From Erythrobacter fulvus (lineage in GTDB: Bacteria > Pseudomonadota > Alphaproteobacteria > Sphingomonadales > Sphingomonadaceae), in contig NZ_JAQQXQ010000005.1 of assembly GCF_028595285.1 (NCBI RefSeq), positions 62,001 through 126,000 on the forward strand: 64,000 bases of DNA, read 5' to 3'. Positions 56,087 to 64,000 of the stretch are shown one piece after another. Each line of letters starts with the position of its first letter. The first letter of the stretch is position 1. The translations under genes were made by a program, and so were the position numbers. The notes beneath the pieces were generated by a model. That model saw only the letters and a list, made by a program, of their open reading frames with translations, was not told the DNA's origin and did no database searches.

Positions 56087-58252
56087 TCAAACGAAGGAAT
56101 AGGGGTCGATATCCACGCCCACTCGCACGCCGGGGGCAAATTGCACCGCGCCGATCCAGTCGCGCAAGCAAGCCTGCAGGTTGGCGCTGCGCCGCGCGTT
56201 GACGAGGAAGCGATAGCGGTAACGCCCGCGCAGCAACGCCAGCGGGGCGGGGGCGGGGCCGAGGATCTGCACATCGTCCAGACGCGGGCGCGCATCGCCC
56301 AGCCGCACCGCCGCCTCGCGCGCTTCCCGCTCGTCCTCCGAGGACAGGATGATCGCCGCCCAGCGACCGAAGGGCGGCGCGCCCGCATCGCGGCGGGCCT
56401 CCGTTTCGGCAGCGTAGAAGGCGTCGCGGTCACCATCGGCCAGCGCGGCGATGACGGGCGCATCGGGGTGGCGGGTCTGGATCAGCACCTCGCCCGGCTT
56501 GGCCCCGCGTCCCGCGCGCCCTGCGACCTGTGCGACCTGCGAATAGGTGCGCTCGGCCGCGCGCAGATCGCCGCCTTCAAGCCCCAGATCGGCATCGACC
56601 ACGCCCACCAGCGTCAGTTCGGGAAAGTGGAACCCCTTGGTGACGAGCTGCGTGCCGATGATGATGTCGATCGCCTTGTTCTCGGCCTCGGCGATGAACT
56701 GCGCGGCGCGTTCGGGGGTGTTGAGCGTGTCCGAGGTGGCAACCGATATCCGCGCTTCGGGGAAGAGGTCGCGCACCTCGTCGGCGATACGTTCCACCCC
56801 CGGCCCGCAGGCGACCAGGCAGTCGCTCTCGCCGCATTCGGGGCAGGCATCGGGCACCCTCGTTTCGAACCCGCAATGGTGGCAGGCAAGCCTCGAGGAC
56901 AGCCGGTGTTCGACCAGCCATGCGCTGCACGAAGGGCATTTGAACCGGTGCCCGCAATTGCGGCACAGCGTCAGCGGGGCATAGCCGCGGCGGTTAAGGA
57001 ACAGCAGGCTCTGTTCGCCCTTGTCCAGCCGATCACGCAAGGCATCAACCAGCGGCCCGGCGAGCCAGCGCTGGCTGCCCGGTTTCTCCTCGGTCAGATT
57101 GATAAGGCGCACCGTGGGCAGGCTCGCCCCGCCGAAACGGCTGGGCAGGTCGAGCTTCTCGTAAATGCCCTGCGCCGCCATATGCAGGCTTTCCAGCGCG
57201 GGCGTGGCGCTGGCGAGCACGACGGGAATGGCTTCGAACCGCGCGCGCATCACCGATACGTCGCGCGCGTTGTATCGCACCCCGTCATCCTGCTTGAAAC
57301 TGATCTCGTGCGCCTCGTCGACGACAATCAGGCCGAGATTGGCATAGGGCAGGAACAGCGCCGATCGCGCGCCCACAACGACCTGCGCCGATCCGTCGGC
57401 AATCGCCCGCCACGCGCGGCGCCGTTCGGTCGATTTAAGCGAGGAGTGCCACAGCACCGGCGCCGCGCCGAAGCGGGCGGCAAAGCGCGCGAGAAAATTC
57501 TCGGTCAGCGCGATTTCGGGGAGCAGGACGAGCACCTGACGGCCAAGCCTGAGCGCCTCGGCCACGGGTTCGAAATAGGTCTCGGTCTTGCCCGATCCCG
57601 TCACCCCGTCGAGCAAGAAGGGGGCGAATTTGCGCGCGGTGACCGCCGCCACCAGCCGCGCGGCGACGGCCGATTGTTCAGGCGAAAGATCGGGCGGGGC
57701 ATGTCCGGGATCGGCGGGCGTATAGGGGCGATCGATGGCGACGGTGACCGGCTCGATCACCCCCTGATTGACGAGGCCGCGCAGCACCCCTTCGGAAACA
57801 CCCGCGATGCCCGCCAGTTCGCGCATCGTGCCCTGTTCGCCCTCCAGCGCCTCGATCGCGGCGCGGCGCTGCGGCGTCATGCGTTCGGGGGTTCCGCCCG
57901 AAAGGCGGTATTCGGTCATCGTCGCCGGCCCGCCCAGCGCGCCGCCGCTGGCCAGCGCCATGCGCGCCACGCTGGCGAGCGGGGCGCAGTAATAGTCGGC
58001 AGTCCATTCGATCAGCCGCCGCAGCGGGGCGGGGAGCGGCGGTACAGGCAGGACTTCGAGAATCGGGCGCAGCCGCTCGAAAGCGATTTCCGCGCCCGGC
58101 AGGCGCCCTTCGTCCCAGACGATGCCCGTCACCTTGCGCGGCCCCAGCGGCGCGATCACCACGCTGCCGGCAGGCGCGTCCACCCCCTCGGGCAGCCGGT
58201 AATCCAGCGGCCCGAGCGCGGCGTTGAGAACGAGGAGGCGAACGCGGTTCAT
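56087..58252 (-). CDS. priA: Primosomal helicase PriA
   Basis: A 721-residue helicase that restarts stalled replication forks. Walker A DGVTGSGKTE, DEAH box VVDEAHE, motif ASATPALES, and a zinc region CRNCGHRFKCPSC followed by CHHCGFETRVPDACPECG. GTQLVTKGFHFPELTLVGVVDAD is motif V. It starts about 55 bases from the divergent DUF4197 gene. Confidence 0.96.
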   Translation of the reverse strand: MNRVRLLVLNAALGPLDYRLPEGVDAPAGSVVIAPLGPRKVTGIVWDEGRLPGAEIAFERLRPILEVLPVPPLPAPLRRLIEWTADYYCAPLASVARMALASGGALGGPATMTEYRLSGGTPERMTPQRRAAIEALEGEQGTMRELAGIAGVSEGVLRGLVNQGVIEPVTVAIDRPYTPADPGHAPPDLSPEQSAVAARLVAAVTARKFAPFLLDGVTGSGKTETYFEPVAEALRLGRQVLVLLPEIALTENFLARFAARFGAAPVLWHSSLKSTERRRAWRAIADGSAQVVVGARSALFLPYANLGLIVVDEAHEISFKQDDGVRYNARDVSVMRARFEAIPVVLASATPALESLHMAAQGIYEKLDLPSRFGGASLPTVRLINLTEEKPGSQRWLAGPLVDALRDRLDKGEQSLLFLNRRGYAPLTLCRNCGHRFKCPSCSAWLVEHRLSSRLACHHCGFETRVPDACPECGESDCLVACGPGVERIADEVRDLFPEARISVATSDTLNTPERAAQFIAEAENKAIDIIIGTQLVTKGFHFPELTLVGVVDADLGLEGGDLRAAERTYSQVAQVAGRAGRGAKPGEVLIQTRHPDAPVIAALADGDRDAFYAAETEARRDAGAPPFGRWAAIILSSEDEREAREAAVRLGDARPRLDDVQILGPAPAPLALLRGRYRYRFLVNARRSANLQACLRDWIGAVQFAPGVRVGVDIDPYSFV

Positions 58253-58306
58253 CTTGGGGTTATATGGCGACCGGCATAGGGCAGGGGCAAGCTTGGAGAG
58301 AAGCCA

Positions 58307-59005
58307 ATGAACGGGAATGTCGCTGCCACCCCCACCCGCCGCGCCCTGCTCGCCGGCGTAGCCGGCGGCGGTGCCCTGCTGCTGTTGCCCGCCTGTGCCA
58401 GTACCGGCGGCGGCTACAGCATGGAAGAGGCGGTGCGCCGCCTGCTGCTGATCGCCGCCGACAACGCCTTCGCCCGCCTGACCGCGCCCGGCGGCTTCTG
58501 GGACGAACAGGTGGCAAGGATCGGCCTCGACCAGTTTCTCGGGAGCCGCGGCAACACGCTGTCGCGCATCCTAACCTCGCAATTGTTCAAGGACCGGCTG
58601 GAGGAACGCTTTGCCGGTTTCGCGATCGAGGCGAGCTTCCGCGCTGCGCCGGTGGTGACCGATGCCGTGCGGGTGATCGGCTTTGCCAATGCAATCGAAC
58701 TGGTGCGCGGCGGGCCGAGCGCGGCGAGCACTTATCTGCGCGGCGAGATGGGCACCGCCTTGCTCGATGCGATGGTGCCCGAACTGGGCGATGCGATCCG
58801 GCTGGCCGAAGATCCGCTGGTGGGAGAGGCGCTGGGCGCGCTCACCGGCATCAGGGTCGGAGAGGTGGCATCGCGCATCGGGCGCGAGGTTGACGATGCG
58901 ATCTGGGGCGAAATCGCGGCAGAGGAAGCCGCGATCCGTGCCGATCCGCGCGCGACCCGCGATCCGCTGCTGATCGGCGTGTTCGGGCTCGGCTCGCGCC
59001 TCTGA
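58307..59005 (+). CDS. DUF4197 lipoprotein
   Basis: 232 residues. The N-terminus has a twin-Arg-like TRRALLAG, a hydrophobic stretch, and a lipobox ending PAC (about Cys30), so it is probably a lipoprotein. The domain has NAIELVRGGPSAASTYLRGEMG, matching DUF4197. Function unknown. Convergent with the DUF2490 gene across the palindrome at 59001. Confidence 0.8.
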   Translation: MNGNVAATPTRRALLAGVAGGGALLLLPACASTGGGYSMEEAVRRLLLIAADNAFARLTAPGGFWDEQVARIGLDQFLGSRGNTLSRILTSQLFKDRLEERFAGFAIEASFRAAPVVTDAVRVIGFANAIELVRGGPSAASTYLRGEMGTALLDAMVPELGDAIRLAEDPLVGEALGALTGIRVGEVASRIGREVDDAIWGEIAAEEAAIRADPRATRDPLLIGVFGLGSRL

Positions 59006-59014
59006 CGCGTCAGA
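59001..59014. repeat. 14-bp palindrome holding two convergent stops
   Basis: TCTGACGCGTCAGA is perfectly palindromic; the plus-strand TGA (59003-59005) and minus-strand TGA (complement of 59010-59012) are its mirror halves. Confidence 0.85.
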
Positions 59015-59666
59015 AATGCCAGGTGATCGTGGTCAGCGGCACGTGGGTGATACGGTCGGTGCGTGATCCGCGCGGAAACACCACCAGCCAGTAACCCGCC
59101 CCCAGATCAAGCTGCTTGCCGATCCGGTGAATGACGGCGGCCTGCGCGCGCCATTGTTCGGTCGATGCGCCTTGTCCGGCATTGCGGCCCTGCAACAGGC
59201 CGAACCATTCGCCGTTAAGGGTTGCGCGCCAGCCTTCGGCGATCGGCTGGGTGTAGAGAATCCGCTGGCGCAGCCGCAGCTCCATCCGGTCGGCCCCGTC
59301 GAAGAAGCGTTCTTCCAGCCGCGTGCGCGATTCGAACCGGCCTTTCACCAGAATGATCTGCTGGTGCGGGCGCAATTCGGTGAGGCCGCCGGCATCCAGC
59401 ACCATCATCCCGCCGCCCGCGCGCACGCCCTCGGCAAGCTGGTGATCGACGTTGAAGCGCAGCGTCTGCTGGTCGCCCCCGCGCGCGTCCGAACGCCAGC
59501 GCTGGGATCCGTCCACCGTCAGGGTGGTGCCGTCCGCAACCTCGCCGGTGGCGAAGGTCAACAGCCAGAATTGCGTGTCTTCCTCTGCCGCAAGCGCTTT
59601 CGATGGTTGCCAAGCGGCGGCGAGGGCGGCAAGCAGCAGCGCGAATGACACGATCGGTCTGGCCAT
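59010..59666 (-). CDS. DUF2490 domain outer-membrane-like protein
   Basis: 218 residues with a signal peptide (cut near KALAAE). The rest is a run of amphipathic beta strands ending TTITWHF with a terminal aromatic, as in small barrels; DUF2490 proteins are predicted outer-membrane proteins of unknown role. Divergent from the aldolase gene, about 60 bases between starts. Confidence 0.8.
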   Translation of the reverse strand: MARPIVSFALLLAALAAAWQPSKALAAEEDTQFWLLTFATGEVADGTTLTVDGSQRWRSDARGGDQQTLRFNVDHQLAEGVRAGGGMMVLDAGGLTELRPHQQIILVKGRFESRTRLEERFFDGADRMELRLRQRILYTQPIAEGWRATLNGEWFGLLQGRNAGQGASTEQWRAQAAVIHRIGKQLDLGAGYWLVVFPRGSRTDRITHVPLTTITWHF

Positions 59667-59726
59667 GCGTGCGCCTTTAGGCTTCCCGCGCTGCGCTGAC
59701 CACTCGAAAACCTCTGGAGTGAACCC

Positions 59727-60380
59727 ATGAAATTCTTCGCCGACACTGCCGAAATCGACGCGATCAAGGATCTCGCCGCCACGGGCCTGCTCGACGGGGT
59801 GACGACCAATCCCTCGCTGATTGCCAAGTCGGGCCGCGATTTCATGGAAGTGACCAAGGAAATCTGCGCCATCGTCGACGGGCCGGTCAGCGCCGAGGTG
59901 GTCGCGCTTGATCATGCAACGATGATGAAAGAGGCGGAAGTCCTCCGCAAGATCGCGGATAATGTCTGCATCAAGGTGCCGCTGACGGTTGACGGCCTCA
60001 AGACCTGCAAGGCGCTTACAGGCGAGGGCACGATGGTGAACGTCACGCTTTGCTTTTCGGCCAATCAGGCGCTGCTCGCGGCCAAGGCCGGGGCGACCTT
60101 TATCTCGCCTTTCGTCGGGCGGCATGACGACAACGGCTTCGACGGGATGGACCTGATCGAGGATATTCGCCTGATCTACGACAATTATGATTTCGAAACC
60201 GAAATTCTCGTCGCCAGCGTGCGCCATGTCACCCACGTGTTGCAGGCCGCCAAGATCGGCGCCGACGTCATGACTGCGCCGCCTGCGGTGATCCACGCGC
60301 TGTTCAAGCATGTGCTGACCGACAAGGGCATCGAAGGCTTCCTTGCCGACTGGGCCAAGACGGGCCAGAGCATCCTTTAA
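59727..60380 (+). CDS. fsa: Fructose-6-phosphate aldolase / small transaldolase
   Basis: A 217-residue TIM-barrel enzyme of the FSA/TalC group. The Schiff-base Lys is in VCIKVPLT (near residue 86), the N-terminal FFADTAEID is typical, and [11 protein letters not shown] follows. The length separates it from long transaldolases. It may make or break fructose-6-phosphate or act as transaldolase. cobT begins 6 bases later. Confidence 0.92.
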   Translation: MKFFADTAEIDAIKDLAATGLLDGVTTNPSLIAKSGRDFMEVTKEICAIVDGPVSAEVVALDHATMMKEAEVLRKIADNVCIKVPLTVDGLKTCKALTGEGTMVNVTLCFSANQALLAAKAGATFISPFVGRHDDNGFDGMDLIEDIRLIYDNYDFETEILVASVRHVTHVLQAAKIGADVMTAPPAVIHALFKHVLTDKGIEGFLADWAKTGQSIL

Positions 60381-60386
60381 AGACGC

Positions 60387-62225
60387 ATGGCCGACCAGTC
60401 CCCGCTCGATCTGTTCAAGCAGGCGCTCACCGGCGCGTCGCGGGCGATTGCGCGCGATCCGGAGGTCGAGGTCGCATGGAGCGCCGATGTGCCGGGCAGC
60501 GCGGGCAACCGCTTCCGCGTGCCGCTGCCGGGGCGCGATCTGCCTGCCGATCAGGTGCGCGAGGCCCGCGGTTTCGCCGATAGTTTTGCGCTGAAACTGC
60601 GGCACCACAACGCCGCGCTGCATGCGAAGTCCGCTCCGCCAGAGCCTATCGCGCGCGCCTGCTACGACGCGATCGAGCAGGTGCGGTACGAGGCGCTGGG
60701 CGCCAACCGTTTCGGCGGGATCAAGGCCAATCTCGACGCGGCGACCGAACTGCGCACTGCGGGCGACAAGATCGTGCGGGCGCAGAATTCCTCCGAGGTT
60801 CCCTTGCAGACCGCGCTTGCCCTGCTGGTGCGCGAGGCGCTGACGGGCGAGGCAGTGCCGGAGAAAGCACGCGGCGGCATCGAGCTGGTGCGCGATTTCC
60901 TCGAAGAGAAGGTCGGCGGCGATTTCGCCGGGCTGGCCGAGAAGATCGGCGATCAGGAGGAATTCCAGAAGCTCGCGCTCGACATGCTGCGCGAACTCGA
61001 TCTGACGCGGCCCACCGACGCCCCCGATGAAAGCGATTCGGACGACGCCGAGGACGAGGATGGGGCCGAGGACGATCAGACCGGCGAGGATGAAAACCAG
61101 GGCGAGGGCGATCCGCAGGCCGCCGAAATGGCTGGCGACATGGCCGAAGGCGACGGTGAGGGCGCGGAAAGCTCCGACGCTCAGGCCGACAGCGAGATGT
61201 CCGAAGGCGAACCGGGCGAGGACGGCGATGCCTCCAACGCGCCCGTGCGCCCGAACCGCCCGCAGGCCGAAGTGCCGCCGAGCGTCGATTACAAGGCCTA
61301 TACCACCCGCTTCGACGAAGAAGTGGCCGCGCCCGACCTGTGCGATGCGGAAGAACTGGATCGCCTGCGCGCCTATCTCGACAGCCAGCTGACGGGGCTT
61401 CAAGGGGTGGTGACGCGGCTGGCGAACCGTTTGCAGCGCCGCTTGATGGCGCAGCAGAACCGCAGCTGGGATTTCGATCAGGAAGAAGGCGTGCTCGACG
61501 CTGCGCGGCTCTCCCGCGTGATTGTCTCGCCCGGCACGGCCCTGTCCTACAAGGTCGAACGCGATGTCGAGTTCAAGGACACCATCGTCACGCTGCTGAT
61601 CGACAATTCGGGCTCGATGCGCGGGCGGCCGATCAGCATTGCCGCGATCAGCGCCGACATTCTGGCGCGCACGCTTGAGCGGTGCGGGGTCAAGACCGAG
61701 ATCCTCGGCTTCACCACCCGCGCCTGGAAGGGCGGACAAAGCCGCGAGACGTGGCTCGCCGATGGCAAGCCGCAGAACCCCGGCCGCCTCAACGATCTGC
61801 GCCACATAGTCTACAAGCAGGCCGACGAGCCTTGGCGCCGCGCGCGCCGCAATCTCGGCCTGATGATGCGCGAGGGGCTGCTGAAGGAGAATATCGACGG
61901 TGAGGCGCTGATCTGGGCGCATTCCCGCCTGCTCCATCGCCCCGAGGAACGCCGCATCCTGATGGTGATCTCCGACGGCGCGCCGGTGGACGATTCGACC
62001 TTGTCGGTGAACAGCGCCGGCTATCTCGAAGCGCATCTTCGCAGCGTGATCGAGTGGATCGAAAAGGCTTCGCCCGTGCAGCTGGTCGCCATCGGCATTG
62101 GCCACGATGTGACGCGGTATTACCGGCGCGCGGTGACGATCATGGATGTGGAACAGCTCGGCGGCACGATCATGGAACAGCTCGCCGAACTGTTTGAGGA
62201 TGAGAAGGGCACAAAGAGAAAATGA
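60387..62225 (+). CDS. cobT: Cobaltochelatase subunit CobT
   Basis: 612 residues. N-terminal alpha region, an acidic Asp/Glu-rich linker (about 212-290), then a von Willebrand A domain with MIDAS DNSGSM (Asp406, Ser408, Ser410). With CobS it forms the AAA+ chaperone of the aerobic cobaltochelatase CobN. cobS is not in this window. The stop overlaps the nitroreductase start by 4 nt. Confidence 0.95.
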   Translation: MADQSPLDLFKQALTGASRAIARDPEVEVAWSADVPGSAGNRFRVPLPGRDLPADQVREARGFADSFALKLRHHNAALHAKSAPPEPIARACYDAIEQVRYEALGANRFGGIKANLDAATELRTAGDKIVRAQNSSEVPLQTALALLVREALTGEAVPEKARGGIELVRDFLEEKVGGDFAGLAEKIGDQEEFQKLALDMLRELDLTRPTDAPDESDSDDAEDEDGAEDDQTGEDENQGEGDPQAAEMAGDMAEGDGEGAESSDAQADSEMSEGEPGEDGDASNAPVRPNRPQAEVPPSVDYKAYTTRFDEEVAAPDLCDAEELDRLRAYLDSQLTGLQGVVTRLANRLQRRLMAQQNRSWDFDQEEGVLDAARLSRVIVSPGTALSYKVERDVEFKDTIVTLLIDNSGSMRGRPISIAAISADILARTLERCGVKTEILGFTTRAWKGGQSRETWLADGKPQNPGRLNDLRHIVYKQADEPWRRARRNLGLMMREGLLKENIDGEALIWAHSRLLHRPEERRILMVISDGAPVDDSTLSVNSAGYLEAHLRSVIEWIEKASPVQLVAIGIGHDVTRYYRRAVTIMDVEQLGGTIMEQLAELFEDEKGTKRK

Positions 62226-62896
62226 GCAAGGCCACCACTGTTACCGAAGCCGTCACCTCCCGCCGCTCGATCCGCGCCTTTCTCGACAAGCCGGTGGATC
62301 TCGAAACGCTGACCCGCGTGATGGACACCGCGCGCTGGGCGGCCTCGGGCTGCAATTATCAGCCGTGGGAAGCAAGCATCGTCACCGGCCAGCCGCTCAA
62401 GGACTTGCAGGCGAAGATCACCACGTCCGCGCCTCAGCAGGCCGAGTACGACTGGGCCGCGCCGGGGCAGGAGGATGCCTACAAGGAACGCCTCAACGCC
62501 GTGTCGGCGGGGATGTTCGGGGCGATGGGCATTGCGCGCGATGATGGCGCGGGGCGCATGGCGGCGATGATGAAGAACGCGGTCAGCTTCGATGCGCCCG
62601 CCGTGCTGTTCGTCTATTTCCCGCGGTTGATGAAGGAAGCCCAGTGGTCGGACACCGGCATGTGGCTGCAAACCGTCGCGCTGCTGCTGCGCGAGGAAGG
62701 GCTGGATAGCTGCTTTCAGGAATACATGGCGCTCTATGCCAACGTGATCCGCGACTTCCTCGGCCTCGATCACGAACGCTACATGTTCTTCTGCGGCATG
62801 GCGATCGGCTACCGCGATCCGGATGCGCCGGTGAACAATTTCGAACGCCAGCGCGTGCCGCTCGACGAGCAGGTGAAGTTCATCGGGTTCGAGTGA
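62222..62896 (+). CDS. Nitroreductase family flavoprotein
   Basis: 224 residues. The N-terminal [14 protein letters not shown] and [13 protein letters not shown] are the FMN-binding motifs; the C-terminal [23 protein letters not shown] matches the family. Lacks the features of BluB, so a role in B12 ligand synthesis is unlikely. Its ATG overlaps the cobT stop. Confidence 0.9.
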   Translation: MSKATTVTEAVTSRRSIRAFLDKPVDLETLTRVMDTARWAASGCNYQPWEASIVTGQPLKDLQAKITTSAPQQAEYDWAAPGQEDAYKERLNAVSAGMFGAMGIARDDGAGRMAAMMKNAVSFDAPAVLFVYFPRLMKEAQWSDTGMWLQTVALLLREEGLDSCFQEYMALYANVIRDFLGLDHERYMFFCGMAIGYRDPDAPVNNFERQRVPLDEQVKFIGFE

Positions 62897-62937
62897 GATA
62901 ATTGACGGAAGGGCGTAGGCTGGCCAAAGCGCGTGCC

Positions 62938-64000
62938 ATGACCGACGTGCCTCTCAAACTGTTCAACTCGCTCACCCGTTCGCTCGAGGTGTTCGAGCCC
63001 GTCCATCCGGGCGAGGCGCGCGTCTATACCTGCGGGCCGACGGTCTATAACTACCCCCACATCGGCAATATGCGCGCCTATGTCTTTGCCGATGTGCTGG
63101 GGCGCACGCTGAGCTGGAAGGGCTACAAGCTCACCCACGTCATCAACATCACCGATGTCGGCCACCTCACCGACGATGCCGACGCGGGCGAGGACAAGAT
63201 GGAGAAGATGGCTGCGGAAAAGGCGCAGTCGATCTGGGACATCGCCGAGCATTACAAGCAGGCCTATTGGGCCGATGTGAAGGCCCTCAACATCCGCCAG
63301 CCGGCGCAGTGGACGGTCGCGACCGATTACGTCCCGCAGATGATCGAGTTTGCTAAGGGCATTGCGGACAAGCACTGCTACGAGCTTGAGAGTGGGCTCT
63401 ATTTCGATGTTTCGACCGTTGCGGATTACGGCCGTTTGGCGCGTGCCAATACCGAGGAGGGCGAGGGCCGGATCGAGGCCGTCGAGGGCAAGCGCAACGC
63501 CGCCGACTTCGCGATCTGGCGCAAGACTCCGCCGGGAGAGACGCGGCAGATGGAGTGGGACAGCCCGTGGGGCAAGGGCGCGCCGGGCTGGCACCTTGAG
63601 TGTTCCGTCATGTCAGGCGAGGTGCTGGGCTTTCCCTTCGACATCCACACCGGCGGGATCGACCACCGCGAAATCCACCACCCCAACGAGATCGCGCAGA
63701 ATCAGGCGCATTGCTGCACCAATGGCCTCGACGATCCGAGGAATTCCGGCGCGCGCATCTGGATGCACAACAACTTCCTCGTCGAACGATCGGGGAAGAT
63801 GTCGAAGTCTTCCGGAGAGTTCCTTCGGCTGCAACTGCTGATCGACAAGGGTTACCACCCGCTCGCCTATCGCCTGATGTGCCTTCAGGCGCATTATCGC
63901 AGCGAGCTGGAGTTCAGCTGGGAAGGGCTGGGCGCCGCCCTGACACGGTTGAAGCGGATGGTGATGGCTTTCGCCAAGTGGCGCGAGAAGCTGCCCGATA
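62938..64000 (+). CDS. cysS: Cysteinyl-tRNA synthetase, 5' part (3' end outside window)
   Basis: About 354 codons before the window ends. Class I synthetase that charges tRNA-Cys. The HIGH-like motif HIGN is near residue 41, the zinc Cys in TCGPTVYNYP, and KMSKS near residue 287 (SGKMSKSSGE). The ATG at 62938 gives the usual N-terminus (LKLFNSLTRSLEVFEPV). Confidence 0.96.
   Translation, partial: MTDVPLKLFNSLTRSLEVFEPVHPGEARVYTCGPTVYNYPHIGNMRAYVFADVLGRTLSWKGYKLTHVINITDVGHLTDDADAGEDKMEKMAAEKAQSIWDIAEHYKQAYWADVKALNIRQPAQWTVATDYVPQMIEFAKGIADKHCYELESGLYFDVSTVADYGRLARANTEEGEGRIEAVEGKRNAADFAIWRKTPPGETRQMEWDSPWGKGAPGWHLECSVMSGEVLGFPFDIHTGGIDHREIHHPNEIAQNQAHCCTNGLDDPRNSGARIWMHNNFLVERSGKMSKSSGEFLRLQLLIDKGYHPLAYRLMCLQAHYRSELEFSWEGLGAALTRLKRMVMAFAKWREKLPD

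Noticed and set aside
56141-58279. 700-codon plus-strand frame opposite priA
   Set aside because: PriA motifs on the other strand are complete; the plus-strand product has no recognisable domain.
59667-62105. Very long minus-strand frame running through fsa and cobT into the DUF2490 gene
   Set aside because: Only the last part (59010-59666), with its own start and signal peptide, is a gene; the rest is antisense to two recognised enzymes.
62222-62896. Nitroreductase next to cobT as BluB (dimethylbenzimidazole synthase)
   Set aside because: The sequence has general nitroreductase motifs but not BluB hallmarks; proximity to cobT alone is not enough.

Overview
This 64 kb window is chromosomal DNA from an alphaproteobacterium, most likely of the Sphingomonadales and close to Erythrobacteraceae (Erythrobacter/Porphyrobacter-like). 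The support is high GC content, a circularly permuted two-piece tmRNA, an F1-only atpHAGDC operon with a short epsilon subunit, DUF1153/SciP-like and DUF2794 proteins, an HdaA-type DnaA homologue, an FeS-type bacterial photolyase, and a TonB-dependent receptor of the type common in sphingomonads. Genus is inference. I see no prophage, transposase, CRISPR array, rRNA or tRNA. Genes are densely packed on both strands; many same-strand neighbours overlap by 4 nt and several convergent pairs share stop-codon palindromes.

Layout. 1-7.6 kb: 3' end of a TonB-dependent receptor, a DUF805 membrane protein, a LolCDE/YbbAP-like ABC exporter, a TesA-like GDSL lipoprotein, and recF. 7.6-8.4 kb: a cassette with a sigma-54-type promoter, two paralogous 37-residue membrane peptides and a PspC protein; this is the most novel-looking locus. 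8.4-13 kb: an SDR, a Nudix hydrolase, a lemA-TPM-TPM operon, mscL and split ssrA. 13-17.6 kb: two unknown proteins and part of the arginine succinyltransferase pathway (M20 hydrolase, astA, astB). 17.7-25.5 kb: malate synthase G, then the conserved envelope/ribosome/cofactor run lptD-surA-pdxA-rsmA. 25.6-29 kb: pepA, a DUF2256 micro-gene, holC, a lipoprotein and ndk. 29-35.5 kb: a sulfotransferase, purN fused to a YjbR-like domain, purM, a DUF2066-like protein, hdaA, cysE and DUF2794. 35.5-42 kb: an SDR of the 17beta-HSD4 type behind a palindromic operator candidate, a phosphoglycolate phosphatase, glmU with an overlapping HNH gene, a SciP-like regulator and an S9 peptidase. 42-46.8 kb: atpHAGDC, followed by a perfect 79-bp tandem duplication that doubles its terminator. 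46.9-52.8 kb: a TauD-type dioxygenase, two tandem paralogous unknown secreted proteins, a membrane-linked trypsin-like protease, and ada with a perfect 16-bp parS centromere site at its start. 53-64 kb: an unknown secreted protein, a GST, an FeS photolyase, priA, a DUF4197 lipoprotein, a DUF2490 protein, fructose-6-phosphate aldolase, cobT, a nitroreductase and the 5' part of cysS.

How the genes work together. Most is housekeeping: envelope assembly (LptD, SurA, ABC exporter, GlmU), purine synthesis (PurM/PurN), ATP synthesis, and replication and repair (RecF, HolC, HdaA, PriA, Ada, photolyase). The less ordinary items are the sigma-54/psp micro-protein cassette, the parS site inside the ada start region, the PurN-YjbR fusion, two REP-like palindromes, the duplicated atpC tail, and the incomplete AST cluster with an M20 hydrolase.
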